64,000 bases of DNA from Streptomyces hyaluromycini (lineage in GTDB: Bacteria > Actinomycetota > Actinomycetes > Streptomycetales > Streptomycetaceae), in the NCBI RefSeq assembly GCF_002217755.1, contig NZ_BCFL01000026.1:310001-374000 (forward strand), given 5' to 3'. This document shows positions 40,628 to 49,815 of this stretch, piece by piece. The notes under the pieces were generated by a model. It did no database searches, was not told where the DNA came from, and was given only the letters and a program-made list of their open reading frames with translations. Position 1 is the first letter of the stretch. Every line of letters begins with the position of its first letter. The translations under genes and the position numbers were made by a program.

Positions 40628-42418
40628 TCAGGACGCGGGCCCCCAGGAGCTGTCGCTCGGGTGTGCCGTGCCGGGGGACGTCAGGGGCAGGTTCACGAAC
40701 GACGCGGCGTCCGCCGAGCGCTCGACCGTGTACACGCCGCCGGCGAGGTCGGCCAGTTGCCGTGGGGTGGGGGAGACCGGGTAGTGGAAGTCGGCCGGCG
40801 GCCCGCTGGTGAGGGAGACGCGGATGCGGTAGCCGGCCGGGATCCTCGTGAGGCTGGGCAGGAGGGAGATGTCGTACCGGGTCGTCCTGCCGGGGGTCAC
40901 GGGCTGTTGCGAGGCCTGGGTGAAGGGGTGGACGGGCTTGAGCAGCGTCCCGTTCGCGCCGTACCAGCTCTGCTCGGTGTCCACGGCGCGCCGGCTGCCC
41001 AGCAGCACGCCGTCGGCCTGTTTGGTCACCGTTCCGTCCGGCGCGACGATGCTCAGCGTCGCCGACAGTTCGGTCTCGGGCGTGGTCGCCTCGGCGTAGA
41101 CGGTGACGTCGGCCGGACCGTCGAGCAGCGCCGCCTCGGTGAGCGGGGCGGTGGTGTAGGTCAGGGTGTCGTCCGAGGTGCTGGACACGGCCCAGGCGAG
41201 CCGGTCGTCCCCTTGCCCCGCCGGCCTGGCCGCCGTGAGGGACCCGTCGCCGAGGTAGTAGGTCCGGGCCCGCGGTGACAGCGGCCAGGCGGCGCTGTCG
41301 GTCCAGGAGCCGGCGCCGTTCTCGAAGAGGTGCAGGGGCGTCGACGTGTCGGCCATGCCGGTCGGCGCGTCCTTGAGCCAGGTCTCGAACCACTCCAGCC
41401 GGATGGCCTGCAGCGTCGCCTCGTCGGCGTGCTCGCCGTGGGTCCAGGGGCCGACGATCGCCTGGTACCGGCCGGTGACGGGTTCGCCCGCCCTGATCGG
41501 AGCGGTCGACGGCCGGCCGAAGCAGGCGTTCTGGGCGGCCGCGTAGGCGCCGAGATTCCCGCCGGGGAACAGGTCCTGCCACCCGGCCTCGCTGAGCGCC
41601 GGAATGCCGTTGCGCACGATCCGCGGCATGAGCTTCTGGACGTTCCGGTCCTGCCAGTAGGCGTCGTCGTACGCGCGTGAGCCGCCGGCGGCCTGCTGGG
41701 CGACGGTCACGGACTGCGGGTCGGTGGCCGGATCGTCCTCGGGACCGCGGGGCTCGGCCCGGCCGATGCCGGCCACGAAGGAGGTGGGGATGCCGCCGTC
41801 GGCCGTCAGGTCGTTGTAGAAGTCGGAGTCGGTGCAGAACGGCGCGATGGCCTTGAGCGGGGAGTCCTTGCCCACGGCCGCCGCCGTGAACCACTGGTTC
41901 ACCCCGAGATAGGAGCAGCCCTCCAGTCCCACCTTGCCGTCGGACCCCGGCAGGGTGTGGGCCGCCCAGTCGACCAGCGCGGCGCCGTCCTCGCCCTGCC
42001 GGTCACCGAACCAGTCGACCTGTCCGCCGGAGTCCCCCGTGCCGCGGACCGCCGAGGCCACGTAGACGTAGCCGCGCCGGACGAAGTAGGCGCCGTTGTC
42101 CGCCGGGTCGGAGCGCTGTGTGCCGTACGGGTTCTGGGTCAGCAGCACCGGGAACGTGCCGGACGCGCGCTCCCCGGTGCCCGGGTCCGTCGGGTAGACG
42201 ATCTCGACGGCGATGCGCACACCGTCGTCCATGGTCACCGTGGTGTGCACGGGTTGGCTCACCGCGTACGAGGCCGCGGGCGGCTGCCATGCGAGGGGCT
42301 GTGCGGTCGCGGTCGCCGTCTGTCCTGCCGCCACCAGCACCAGCGCGGCCGAACTGCCCGTCAGCACCGAGACGGTGCGGGACGAGCCCAACCTGTAACG
42401 GGCCTTGCTCTTCGTCAT
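40628..42418 (-). CDS. secreted S15-family Xaa-Pro dipeptidyl-peptidase / CocE-type hydrolase
   Basis: A 596-residue secreted alpha/beta hydrolase. A signal peptide with TVSVLTGSSAALVLVAAGQTA occupies about 1-40. The S15/CocE domain follows with VLLTQNPYGTQRSD, SAVRGTGDSGGQVD, the nucleophile Ser in LEGCSYLGVNQW and the catalytic His in GPWTHGEH, ending in the C-terminal jelly roll of the family. It should release X-Pro dipeptides or hydrolyse esters outside the cell. ATG 42418 follows AAGGAA at six bases. A palindromic ACCG-N6-CGGT element lies 60 bases upstream, resembling the paa operators. Confidence 0.86.
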   Translation of the reverse strand: MTKSKARYRLGSSRTVSVLTGSSAALVLVAAGQTATATAQPLAWQPPAASYAVSQPVHTTVTMDDGVRIAVEIVYPTDPGTGERASGTFPVLLTQNPYGTQRSDPADNGAYFVRRGYVYVASAVRGTGDSGGQVDWFGDRQGEDGAALVDWAAHTLPGSDGKVGLEGCSYLGVNQWFTAAAVGKDSPLKAIAPFCTDSDFYNDLTADGGIPTSFVAGIGRAEPRGPEDDPATDPQSVTVAQQAAGGSRAYDDAYWQDRNVQKLMPRIVRNGIPALSEAGWQDLFPGGNLGAYAAAQNACFGRPSTAPIRAGEPVTGRYQAIVGPWTHGEHADEATLQAIRLEWFETWLKDAPTGMADTSTPLHLFENGAGSWTDSAAWPLSPRARTYYLGDGSLTAARPAGQGDDRLAWAVSSTSDDTLTYTTAPLTEAALLDGPADVTVYAEATTPETELSATLSIVAPDGTVTKQADGVLLGSRRAVDTEQSWYGANGTLLKPVHPFTQASQQPVTPGRTTRYDISLLPSLTRIPAGYRIRVSLTSGPPADFHYPVSPTPRQLADLAGGVYTVERSADAASFVNLPLTSPGTAHPSDSSWGPAS

Positions 42419-42874
42419 ACGGGTTCCTTGTGATGGGGGGATCTCCGTCTGAGCTGCACCATGGCCATGAGTCATCGACCGAATGGTCGGTAGCCTGAGA
42501 AGTGCGCGCGGGGACTGTCAAGGTCCGCAGAGCGGGGAGAAGTGCGGCCCTCCGGAGGCTTCCGCCGGGGCCTAAGTGGAGATACTCTCTCCGTCTTGAG
42601 GTGGCTCTGTCCAGCCGGTGGAGGCAGGTGGCGACGGCGCGCGGGATCACGCCGTGCCGACACCCTTGCGGCTGCGTGCGGAACTTGCCACGCTGGTCTT
42701 TCGCACCGTTTGCTCCAGCTCCCGCCACGGCGTTCGCGAGACCGCCGGCCCGACCAGTCCCGGCTCGATACGTTCGTGCGCGCTGCTCTCCCTCCCGGCG
42801 CTGATGCGCGTACACCGCGCCCGAGCACCACAGCGACCGGCCGGACAGCCGCCGCCTCACCTGCGGAGCACACC
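42419..42874. other. 456-bp divergent intergenic region
   Basis: Contains the ACCG-N6-CGGT element at 42478-42491 and an imperfect GGAGA...TCTCC inverted repeat near 42575-42589. No further coding region is convincing; an open frame runs through from 42542 but its residues look noncoding. The length suggests a long leader for the small membrane protein. Confidence 0.45.
42478..42491. promoter_or_regulatory. ACCG-N6-CGGT operator upstream of the S15 peptidase
   Basis: ACCGAATGGTCGGT has perfect ACCGA/TCGGT arms around ATGG. It shares CGAATGGTCGGT with the site upstream of paaA. TetR-family binding is inferred. Confidence 0.5.
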
Positions 42875-43216
42875 ATGGACACGAGCGAGGAGGCCGCCCG
42901 CGGCCTGACCGACATCCAGGACTTCCTGTACCAGCAGGCCCATCTGCGAGCGGCACGCCGACGCGTCTCGGACTTCGTCGCACGCGAACCGGGGCTGACG
43001 CGGGAGCAGAAGTCGGACATCGAGCGCTGGTATCTCCAGGAACAGACCTACGTGGCCCACATGGTGACCGAGCACATCGCCGCCAGCGTCAGCGCGGTGG
43101 AACGGCGGCATCGGGCCCGCTTCGGGCACTGGCTGCGCGGAACGCTGACCGCCATGCTCCTGATCACCGCGGCGATGGCGATCTGCGTCACCGTGGTGCT
43201 GGTCGGCGCGTCGTAG
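42875..43216 (+). CDS. small tail-anchored membrane protein
   Basis: A 113-residue protein. The first 85 residues are charged and helical (DIQDFLYQQAHLRAARRRV, REQKSDIERWYLQEQTYVA) and the last 25 form one membrane segment (TAMLLITAAMAICVTVVLV), leaving only four residues outside, so it is a C-tail-anchored protein with a cytoplasmic coiled region. I do not recognise the family. ATG 42875 follows CGGAG by seven bases. A hairpin follows the stop. Confidence 0.7.
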   Translation: MDTSEEAARGLTDIQDFLYQQAHLRAARRRVSDFVAREPGLTREQKSDIERWYLQEQTYVAHMVTEHIAASVSAVERRHRARFGHWLRGTLTAMLLITAAMAICVTVVLVGAS

Positions 43217-43236
43217 GCAGGGGAGCGCAAAGGAAA

Positions 43237-43262
43237 GGGGCCCGGCGTGCGCGCCGGACCCC
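43237..43262. terminator. 11-bp hairpin between convergent genes
   Basis: Arms 43237-43247 and 43252-43262 pair with one mismatch around a 4-base loop. It lies between the small membrane protein and the epimerase-like gene and can serve both. Confidence 0.65.
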
Positions 43263-43270
43263 TGCGCGGC

Positions 43271-44017
43271 CTACCGCTGCCGGGCGAGCCAGTCGGCGAA
43301 CCGGACCTCGCCGAGGTGCGCGTCCGGGCCCGGCAGGAGTGTGTCCTCCTGGAGCTCGGCACCCCAGTACGTCGCCCGCGGATCCGTGACGATCTTGCGG
43401 GAGTCGTTCTGGGCGGCGAGCCCCATGCGGATGAACTCCTCCAGCTCGAACACCTCCGGGCCGGCCACCTCGACCACGCCGTTCACCGGGGCGCCGACCG
43501 CGGCGCGTGCCACGGCCGCGGCCACGTCGTCGGAGACGATGGGCCGGATCCGGCCGGCGGGCAGGCGCACGGTGTCGCCCTCGGTGACCCCGTCGGCGAG
43601 CCCCTTCGCGAACTCGAAGAACTGCGTCGCGTGGACGATGGACCAGGCAGTGCCGGACGCCTTGATCAGCTCTTCCTGGACCTGCTTGGCCCGGAAGTAC
43701 CCGCTCCCCTGGAGCCGGTCGGTGCCCACCACGGACAGCGCCACATGGTGCCCCACACCCGCCTCGGCCTCCGCCTTGAGGAGGTTCGCCGTGGAGGCGC
43801 GGAAGAAGTCCATGACGGCCTGGTCGTCGAACGACGGGGAGTTGGACACGTCGACCACCACCGGGGCGCCCTCCAGGACCTCGGCCAGCCCCTCGCCGGT
43901 GAGGGTGTCGACGCCGGTGCTCGGCGAGGCGACCACCGCCTCGTGCCCCTGCTCGCCGAGCCTGCGGACCAGCTTCGAGCCGATGAGCCCGGTGCCACCG
44001 ATCACTACGACCTTCAT
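43271..44017 (-). CDS. NmrA/SDR-type NAD(P)-binding epimerase-like protein
   Basis: A 248-residue atypical short-chain dehydrogenase: VVVIGGTGLIGSKLVRRLGEQGHE at 3-26 binds the dinucleotide, followed by VVVDVSNSPSFDD, GHHVALSVVGTDRL and YFRAKQVQEELIKASG with a YxxxK-like active site. It lies directly downstream of an ECF41 sigma gene; such genes (carboxymuconolactone decarboxylase, oxidoreductase or epimerase, COE type) are the usual ECF41 partners. ATG 44017 is chosen on the GGTGLIG N-terminus. Its promoter region contains the ECF41 recognition motif. Confidence 0.87.
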   Translation of the reverse strand: MKVVVIGGTGLIGSKLVRRLGEQGHEAVVASPSTGVDTLTGEGLAEVLEGAPVVVDVSNSPSFDDQAVMDFFRASTANLLKAEAEAGVGHHVALSVVGTDRLQGSGYFRAKQVQEELIKASGTAWSIVHATQFFEFAKGLADGVTEGDTVRLPAGRIRPIVSDDVAAAVARAAVGAPVNGVVEVAGPEVFELEEFIRMGLAAQNDSRKIVTDPRATYWGAELQEDTLLPGPDAHLGEVRFADWLARQR

Positions 44018-44061
44018 GACGGAATTCCTCTCGGGATCTCTCTGGTGCTTCCACTTGAAGA

Positions 44062-44088
44062 GACCGGGCAGCCTCCTCGCGTGTGACA
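44062..44088 (-). promoter_or_regulatory. ECF41-type promoter TGTCACA-N16-GGTC
   Basis: On the minus strand TGTCACA (44088 to 44082) is followed after 16 bases by GGTC (44065 to 44062). The reported ECF41 promoter is TGTCACA-N16-CGTC, so one base differs. It is about 45 bases upstream of the epimerase start codon. Confidence 0.6.
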
Positions 44089-44119
44089 CGCGGCCCGAGA
44101 AGCCGGGAGGACGGGAGCC

Positions 44120-45016
44120 TCACCCGTCCAGCGACGCCACGTAGGGAGCCAGCTTGGCGGGGTTCATCACCCACATGAGGCGTTCGATGCCGCGCGCCGA
44201 CACGTCGGCGGAGAGCAGGGCCACCGCGGTCCCCGAGGCCGAGACCAGGACGGCCGGCCTGCCGTTGGCCTCGACCCAGCGCACCTGAGCCTGCGGCCAG
44301 AAGCGCGGGGCGAAGGCGACGAGGTACCGGGAGACGTGCGGCCGCCCGAGCACCGGGATCTTCGACGCCCCGCGGATTCCGCCACCGTCGGCGTAGCTGA
44401 CCACGTCCTCGGTGAGCACCTCCTCCAGCACCGGCAGGTCGCCGTTCTGCGCGGCGGCGAGAAACACCTCGAGAAAACGCCGGTGCTCGGCGGAGCCGAC
44501 CGGCTCCCGGCGCTCCGCCGACAGCCGCTTGCGGGCCCGGCTCACCAGCTGGCGGGCATTGGCCTCACTCGTCTCCACGATGTCCGCGATCCGCCGGTAC
44601 GTGTAGTCGAACGCCTCCCGCAGCACGTACGCGGCCCGCTCCACCGGGTTCAGCTTCTCCAGCAGGAACAGGACCGCCATGTCGAGCGCCTCCGCGCGCT
44701 CCGCGCCCAGCTGCGGATCCGCGCTCGTGTCGACGGGCTCGGGCAGCCAGGGGCCGACGTACGACTCCCGGCGCACCCGGGCCGACTGCGTGAAGTTGAT
44801 CGCCAGCCGGGCGGTCACCGTGGCCAGGAAGGCGGCCGGCTCCCGGACGCCGGCACGGTCGGTGTTCTGCCACCGCACCCACGCCTCCTGGACGATGTCC
44901 TCGGCCTCCGCCGCGCTGCCGATCACGCGATAGGCGATGCCGAAGAGCTGCGGACGTGCCGCGACGAACTCCTTCGTCGCCCGGTCAAGGGAGTCGGCGT
45001 GGTCACCGGCGTGCAT
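44120..45016 (-). CDS. ECF41-family RNA polymerase sigma factor with SnoaL-like C-terminal domain
   Basis: A 298-residue extracytoplasmic-function sigma factor. Sigma2 (about 12-80: GIAYRVIGSAAEAEDIVQEAWVRW), the WLPEP linker, and sigma4 (about 118-165: LNPVERAAYVLREAFDYTYRRIADIVETSEANARQLVSRARKRL) are followed by a ~110-residue SnoaL-like extension with the ECF41 hallmarks YADGGG and WVMNPAKL. That extension acts in place of an anti-sigma factor in this family. Start ATG 45016 has GGAGG six bases upstream. It should drive the adjacent epimerase gene. Confidence 0.93.
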   Translation of the reverse strand: MHAGDHADSLDRATKEFVAARPQLFGIAYRVIGSAAEAEDIVQEAWVRWQNTDRAGVREPAAFLATVTARLAINFTQSARVRRESYVGPWLPEPVDTSADPQLGAERAEALDMAVLFLLEKLNPVERAAYVLREAFDYTYRRIADIVETSEANARQLVSRARKRLSAERREPVGSAEHRRFLEVFLAAAQNGDLPVLEEVLTEDVVSYADGGGIRGASKIPVLGRPHVSRYLVAFAPRFWPQAQVRWVEANGRPAVLVSASGTAVALLSADVSARGIERLMWVMNPAKLAPYVASLDG

Positions 45017-45191
45017 CGATGTCCTCCAGGGTCGGACCAGCATGCTACAAGTCGGCCCCGCCCCGCCCCGTCCGGCGCACGGCCGCCGGGGTGTCGCCGG
45101 CCCCCGGAGGTCAAGGGCGGGGCGGATTCCGGTAAAGGCACGGGCATGGGTCGGTCTTGCCGGCCTGATGCCTGACGTGTGATGGCCGTGT

Positions 45192-45213
45192 GGTCATGTG
45201 GCGTTCATGTGGC
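45192..45213 (+). promoter_or_regulatory. PHO-box-like direct repeat
   Basis: Two adjacent 11-base units, GGTCATGTGGC (45192-45202) and GTTCATGTGGC (45203-45213), match the direct-repeat unit layout of the Streptomyces PhoP box (GTTCAcc type, 11-base period). They stand 61 bases before the phosphatase start. I infer phosphate-starvation control. Confidence 0.6.
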
Positions 45214-45274
45214 AGCAGTTGGGCTGGGCCAGGGTGCGGTCGTTGTCTGCTCAGGTGCACGTCGGGAGGGCGTC

Positions 45275-46886
45275 ATGACCACACACAGAGTCGACAGAGG
45301 ACAGATCCGCGGGGGGCCAGGAGGGACTCAGCCGTCGTCACGCGCTGGGGCTGCTCGGGACCGCGGGGGCGGGCGCCGCCGCCACCGGCCTGCTGGGGGC
45401 GGGTACGGCACAGGCCGCACCGCTCGCCGCTCCGGCCTTCCACATCACCGCGGACTCCTCCGGCGCGCCCCCCGTCCAGGGCCTGCACCTGACCTTCGGG
45501 GCCGACCCCCGCACCCAGATGACGGTGTCCTGGATCACGGACCGTCCGGTGACCAAGCCCGTCGTGCGCTACGGCACCCTGGAGCACGGCTTCGGCTCCA
45601 GCAAGAAGGCCCAGACCGTCACCTACGTCGACGGCACCTCGAACCGCACCGTCTACGTCCACCACGCCCTGCTCAAGGGGCTCACCCCGGACACGGACTA
45701 CCTGTACCTCGCCACGCACGAGGGGGCGACCCCCGACAGCGGTACGTTCCGCACGGCTCCGCAGGGCCGCCGGCCGGTCACCTTCACCAGCTTCGGCGAC
45801 CAGTCCGCCACGCAGGTCACCTGGGCGGCCGACGGCAGCGTCGGCCTGGACGCCAACTCCACTCCCGCGACGAAGGACATCGTCACCGGCATCGAGCAGG
45901 TCGCCCCGCTGTTCCACCTGCTCAACGGCGACCTCTGCTATGCCAACCTGGACGTCGACCGGGTACGCACCTGGAACAACTTCTTCACCAACAACACCCG
46001 TTCGGCGCGCTTCCGCCCCTGGATGCCGGCGGCCGGCAACCACGAGATCGAGAAGGCCAACGGCCCGCTCGGCCTCGGCGCCTTCCAGACGTACTTCTCG
46101 CTGCCCTCCACCGAGACCGACGCCGAACTCGCCAACCTGTGGTATGCGTTCACGGCGGGCTCGGTGCGGGTCATCGTGCTGCAGAACGACGACAACTGCC
46201 TCCAGGACGGCGGCGACGTCTACATCAGCGGCTACTCGGGCGGCCGCCAGCTCGCCTTCCTTGAGAAGGAACTGAATGCGGCCCGCTCCTCGAAGGACGT
46301 CGACTGGGTGGTCGTGGCCATGCACCAGGTCATGGTCAGCTCCTCGGACGCCAACGGCGCGGACCTCGGCCTGCGCGAGAAGTACGGCCCGCTGTTCGAC
46401 CGGTACGGCGTCGACCTGGTGCTCTGCGGTCACGAGCACAACTACGAGCGTTCGCTGGCCGTGCGCGGCGTCGTCAACGGCAGCGAGACCCTGACGCCCA
46501 ACCCGGTCTCCCAGGCCACCGACGACATCGACGCCAACCTGGGCACCGTGCACATGATCCTCGGCGGCGGCGGTGTCTCGGGCACCACGAACCAGAAGTT
46601 CTTCAACGACGGCACGGGCAAGGTGATCACCGCCGTGTCGTCGACCGCCGGGTCGAACGGCAAGCGCACCTCCACCTACGTGCAGGAGAAGGCGGTGTGG
46701 GTGGGCGTCCGGGACGTCGAACACCCCTACGGGTTCGCGGCGTTCACCGTCGACCCCGGCCGGCACGCCGGTGACACCACCCGGATGCACGTCACGTACT
46801 ACAACGTGAACAAGCCGAACGGCGAACTGTCGGTCTTCGAGACCTTCAGCCTGCACCGCAAGCGCTCCGACGGCCACGCCGGCTGA
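45275..46886 (+). CDS. purple acid phosphatase-like metallophosphoesterase, frameshifted in its signal peptide
   Basis: ATG 45275 has GGGAGGG before it but its frame soon diverges. The Tat-type signal (LSRRHALGLLGTAGA), N-terminal fibronectin-like domain (GLHLTFGADPRTQMTVSWI) and metallophosphatase domain (SFGDQSAT, NGDLCYANLD, AAGNHE, AMHQVM, CGHEHNYER) are all in the next frame, which has no start codon before an internal ATG at 45519. Removing one G from the G6 run at 45311-45316 joins the two into an ORF of about 536 residues. The metal ligands are intact. So either there is a sequence error, the gene is off, or translation slips. The enzyme would be extracellular and release phosphate from monoesters, in line with the PHO box. 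Confidence 0.8.
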
Positions 46887-46901
46887 TCGCGCGACCAGAG
46901 C

Positions 46902-46946
46902 GGAACGCGGGCCGGGCGGCGACCGCCCGGGCCCGCGCCACGTTCC
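46902..46946. terminator. long hairpin between convergent genes
   Basis: GGAACG (46902-46907) pairs with CGTTCC (46941-46946). Inside, a GC-rich stem of about 13 bp with a single-base bulge closes on a CGA loop. It lies between the phosphatase and transporter genes. Confidence 0.75.
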
Positions 46947-46949
46947 GGT

Positions 46950-48569
46950 TCAGGGCTCGCGTACGACGCCCTCGAACCCGTCCGTGACGTCTGCCGCCTC
47001 CGCCGCACCGCCGGGCCGTGCCGGTGCCGTCACCACGACGGCCTCCGGTACCGGCGTCTCCCGCCGGATCGTCAGGAGCGCGACCACCGCGCAGACGCCC
47101 GCGGCGACCGCCCCGATGCGCAGGATGTCGTCGAGCCCGGAGGCGGTGGCCACCCGGGCCGCCTCGGTGACGGCGGGCCGCAGCGGCCCGGGGACCCCGG
47201 CCGCGGCACGGGCACCCGCACCGGAGCCGACCGCCTCGGACAGCGCCGCGATCGTGTCGTGCGGCAGCCCGGTGGCGGCGAGCCGGTCGCTCATGGCGTC
47301 GGTGACCCGCCGCTGGAAGACGGAGCCGAGCACGGCGACGCCGGTGGCCAGGCCGATCTGGCGCATGGTGTTCACCGTTCCGGTCGCCATGCCGGTGCGC
47401 GAGGGCTCGGCCAGGGACAGCGCCGCGTTGGAGGTGGCGGCGCTCCCCGCGCCGAGGCCGACGCCGGCGACGACGAACCCGGCGACCAGCGCGGTCCACC
47501 CGGAGCCGCCGTCGAGCCGGGCGGTCAGCGCCAGCCCGGCCGCCGTCAGCGCGAGACTCCCGCCGATGGTCAGCCGCGGCGGCACCCGGTCGGCGAGGGC
47601 GGCGGTCACCGGCGCGGCGACGAAGGAGGCGACGGTGAGCGGCAGGAAACGCAGACCTGTGGCCGAGGGACCGTAGCCCAGCGTGTTGGCGACGTAGAGC
47701 GCCGCGTAGTTCATGGCCGCGACCAGCGTGGCCATCATGGCGAACACGGCGACCGCGACCCCCAGGAAGGACGGACGCGTGAACAGCCGCAGGTCCAGCA
47801 TGGGTTCGGCCGTCCGCGACTCCCGGACGAGCAGCGCCGTCAGCAGGATCGCCGCCGTCGCGAAGAGCGCGAGGATCGGCGCCGAGGCCCACCCCTCGTC
47901 GTTCCCGCGGATGACGGCCAGCAGCAGCGCGAACAGGCCCGCGGTGAGCAGCACGGCCCCCGGCGCGTCGGTGCCGCGGACGGCGGCGGAGCGGGACTCG
48001 CGCAGCCGCAGCCGTCCCGCGGCCAGCGTCGCCAGCCCGATCGGCACGTTGACCAGGAAGATCCAGCGCCAGCCCGGTCCCTGCACGAGATAGCCGCCGA
48101 CGAGCGGGCCCACCGCGGTGGCGGCGGCCATGGTGGCGCCGAACGCCCCTATCGCACCGGCCCGTTCCCGGGCCTGCGGGAAGGCCTCGCCGAGCAGCGG
48201 CAGCGCCACCCCGAACAGCAGGGCGCCGCCCGCACCCTGTGCGGCACGGGTGATGTCGAGGGAGAGGGACGACCAGGCGAGCGCGCAGCCGAGCGAGCCG
48301 GCGGTGAACAGGGTCATCCCGGTGAGGAAGACCCGGCGCCGGCCGATGCGGTCGCCCAGGGTGCCCGCGGTGAGCAGCAGCCCGGCGAGCGGCACGGTAT
48401 AGGCGTCGACGACCCATTGCAGGGAGCCCAGGCCGGAGTGGAAGTCCGCCTGGATGCTGCTGAGGGCCACGAAGACGACGGTGAGGTCGAGGAGGAGCAT
48501 GAACGTCGCCGTGCACACCACGGCGAGGGTCCAGCGCTGGACGTTCCAGGTGGGGGGAGAGTCGGACAT
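46950..48569 (-). CDS. MFS drug-efflux transporter (DHA2 family)
   Basis: A 539-residue, ~14-helix transporter with LLLDLTVVFVALSSIQADFHS...LQWVVDAYTVPLAGL, GDRIGRRRVFL and the helix 5 segment GPLVGGYLV. It is a proton-driven multidrug exporter type. ATG 48569 is placed where the conserved N-terminus begins; the frame opens further upstream at 48713 without support. A weak GGAAG is 12 bases upstream. No regulator is adjacent. Confidence 0.88.
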   Translation of the reverse strand: MSDSPPTWNVQRWTLAVVCTATFMLLLDLTVVFVALSSIQADFHSGLGSLQWVVDAYTVPLAGLLLTAGTLGDRIGRRRVFLTGMTLFTAGSLGCALAWSSLSLDITRAAQGAGGALLFGVALPLLGEAFPQARERAGAIGAFGATMAAATAVGPLVGGYLVQGPGWRWIFLVNVPIGLATLAAGRLRLRESRSAAVRGTDAPGAVLLTAGLFALLLAVIRGNDEGWASAPILALFATAAILLTALLVRESRTAEPMLDLRLFTRPSFLGVAVAVFAMMATLVAAMNYAALYVANTLGYGPSATGLRFLPLTVASFVAAPVTAALADRVPPRLTIGGSLALTAAGLALTARLDGGSGWTALVAGFVVAGVGLGAGSAATSNAALSLAEPSRTGMATGTVNTMRQIGLATGVAVLGSVFQRRVTDAMSDRLAATGLPHDTIAALSEAVGSGAGARAAAGVPGPLRPAVTEAARVATASGLDDILRIGAVAAGVCAVVALLTIRRETPVPEAVVVTAPARPGGAAEAADVTDGFEGVVREP

Positions 48570-48725
48570 GGTGGTCTGGTGTCTTCCGTTTCTTCCGCTC
48601 GGTGGGCCCGGGACGCGGGCAGGCGTCATCGCGCGAAGCGGTGCGCGCACGGGGACGCGCGGCGCCGGTCCGCGGGAGCCGGGTCGGACAGGGGTGCTTC
48701 GGCCCGGTGACACCGGGCCGGGGGC

Positions 48726-49724
48726 TCAGCGGCTCTGGTCCACCCGGCTCATGAGCTTGCGCAGCTCACGGCCGGTGGTCTCCAGCAGATGCTCGCCGTC
48801 GGCCTTCCGGTATTCGTGGTACCGGGGCAGGCCCGCCCGGTACTCGGTCATCCACGCGGCCGCGAAGGACCCGTCCTGGATCTCCGCGAGGATCTCCCGC
48901 ATCTCGGCCTTCACCGCGTCCGTGACGATGCGCGGCCCGGTGACGTAGTCGCCCCACTCGGCGGTCTCGGAGACGGACCGGCGCATCTTCTCCAGACCGC
49001 CCTCGTACATGAGGTCGACGATCAGCTTGAGTTCGTGCAGGCATTCGAAATACGCGACCTCCGGCTGGTACCCGGCGTTCACCAGCGTCTCGAACCCGGC
49101 CTTCACCAACGCGCTGGTCCCGCCCGCCAGTACGGCCTGCTCGCCGAACAGGTCCGTCTCCGCCTCCTCGGTGAAGGTGCTCCGGACGACCCCGGCCCGG
49201 GTGCCGCCGATGGCCTTGGCGTAGGACAGGCCGAGCGCCAGCGCGCCCCCGGTGGCGTCGTGGTCGACGGCCACCAGGCACGGCACGCCCAGGCCCGCCT
49301 CGTACTGGCGGCGCACCAGCTGTCCCGGCCCCTTCGGCGCCACCATCACCACGTCCACGTCCGCCGGCGGATCGATGAACCCGAAGCTGACGTTGAACCC
49401 GTGGGCGAAGAACAGCGCGTCGCCGGGCCGGAGCCGGGGCTCCACCGCCGCGGTGTAGACGTCGGCCTGGACCGGGTCCGGCACGAGCATCATGACGACG
49501 TCCGCCTCGGCGGCGGCCCGCTCCGGGGTGAGCACCCGCAGGCCCCGCGCCTTGGCCCGCGCCCGCGAGGCGGAGCCCTCCCGCAGCCCGACGCGGACGT
49601 CCGCACCGGAGTCCCGCAGGGACAGCGCGTGGGCGTGCCCCTGGCTGCCGTATCCGATCACCGCGACCTTCCGGCCCCGGATGACGGACAGGTCCGCATC
49701 GTCGTCGTAGAACATTTCGGCCAT
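48726..49724 (-). CDS. ilvC: ketol-acid reductoisomerase (class I)
   Basis: A 332-residue NADPH enzyme of valine/isoleucine synthesis, converting acetolactate to dihydroxyisovalerate. Visible: [19 protein letters not shown] near 22-40, [14 protein letters not shown], and the metal-binding [14 protein letters not shown] with the later [22 protein letters not shown]. Its length matches the short class I form. It is not linked to ilvB/ilvN here, so it may be a second copy. ATG 49724 matches the usual [13 protein letters not shown]-terminus. Confidence 0.95.
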   Translation of the reverse strand: MAEMFYDDDADLSVIRGRKVAVIGYGSQGHAHALSLRDSGADVRVGLREGSASRARAKARGLRVLTPERAAAEADVVMMLVPDPVQADVYTAAVEPRLRPGDALFFAHGFNVSFGFIDPPADVDVVMVAPKGPGQLVRRQYEAGLGVPCLVAVDHDATGGALALGLSYAKAIGGTRAGVVRSTFTEEAETDLFGEQAVLAGGTSALVKAGFETLVNAGYQPEVAYFECLHELKLIVDLMYEGGLEKMRRSVSETAEWGDYVTGPRIVTDAVKAEMREILAEIQDGSFAAAWMTEYRAGLPRYHEYRKADGEHLLETTGRELRKLMSRVDQSR

Positions 49725-49815
49725 GGCGGACACGCCTTTCCTGGGAGTGGAAGTGGGAGCGGGGGTGAGAGGTGACGAAGGTGCGCCGCGCCCGCGGTCG
49801 CGCGGGCGGTCGCGG

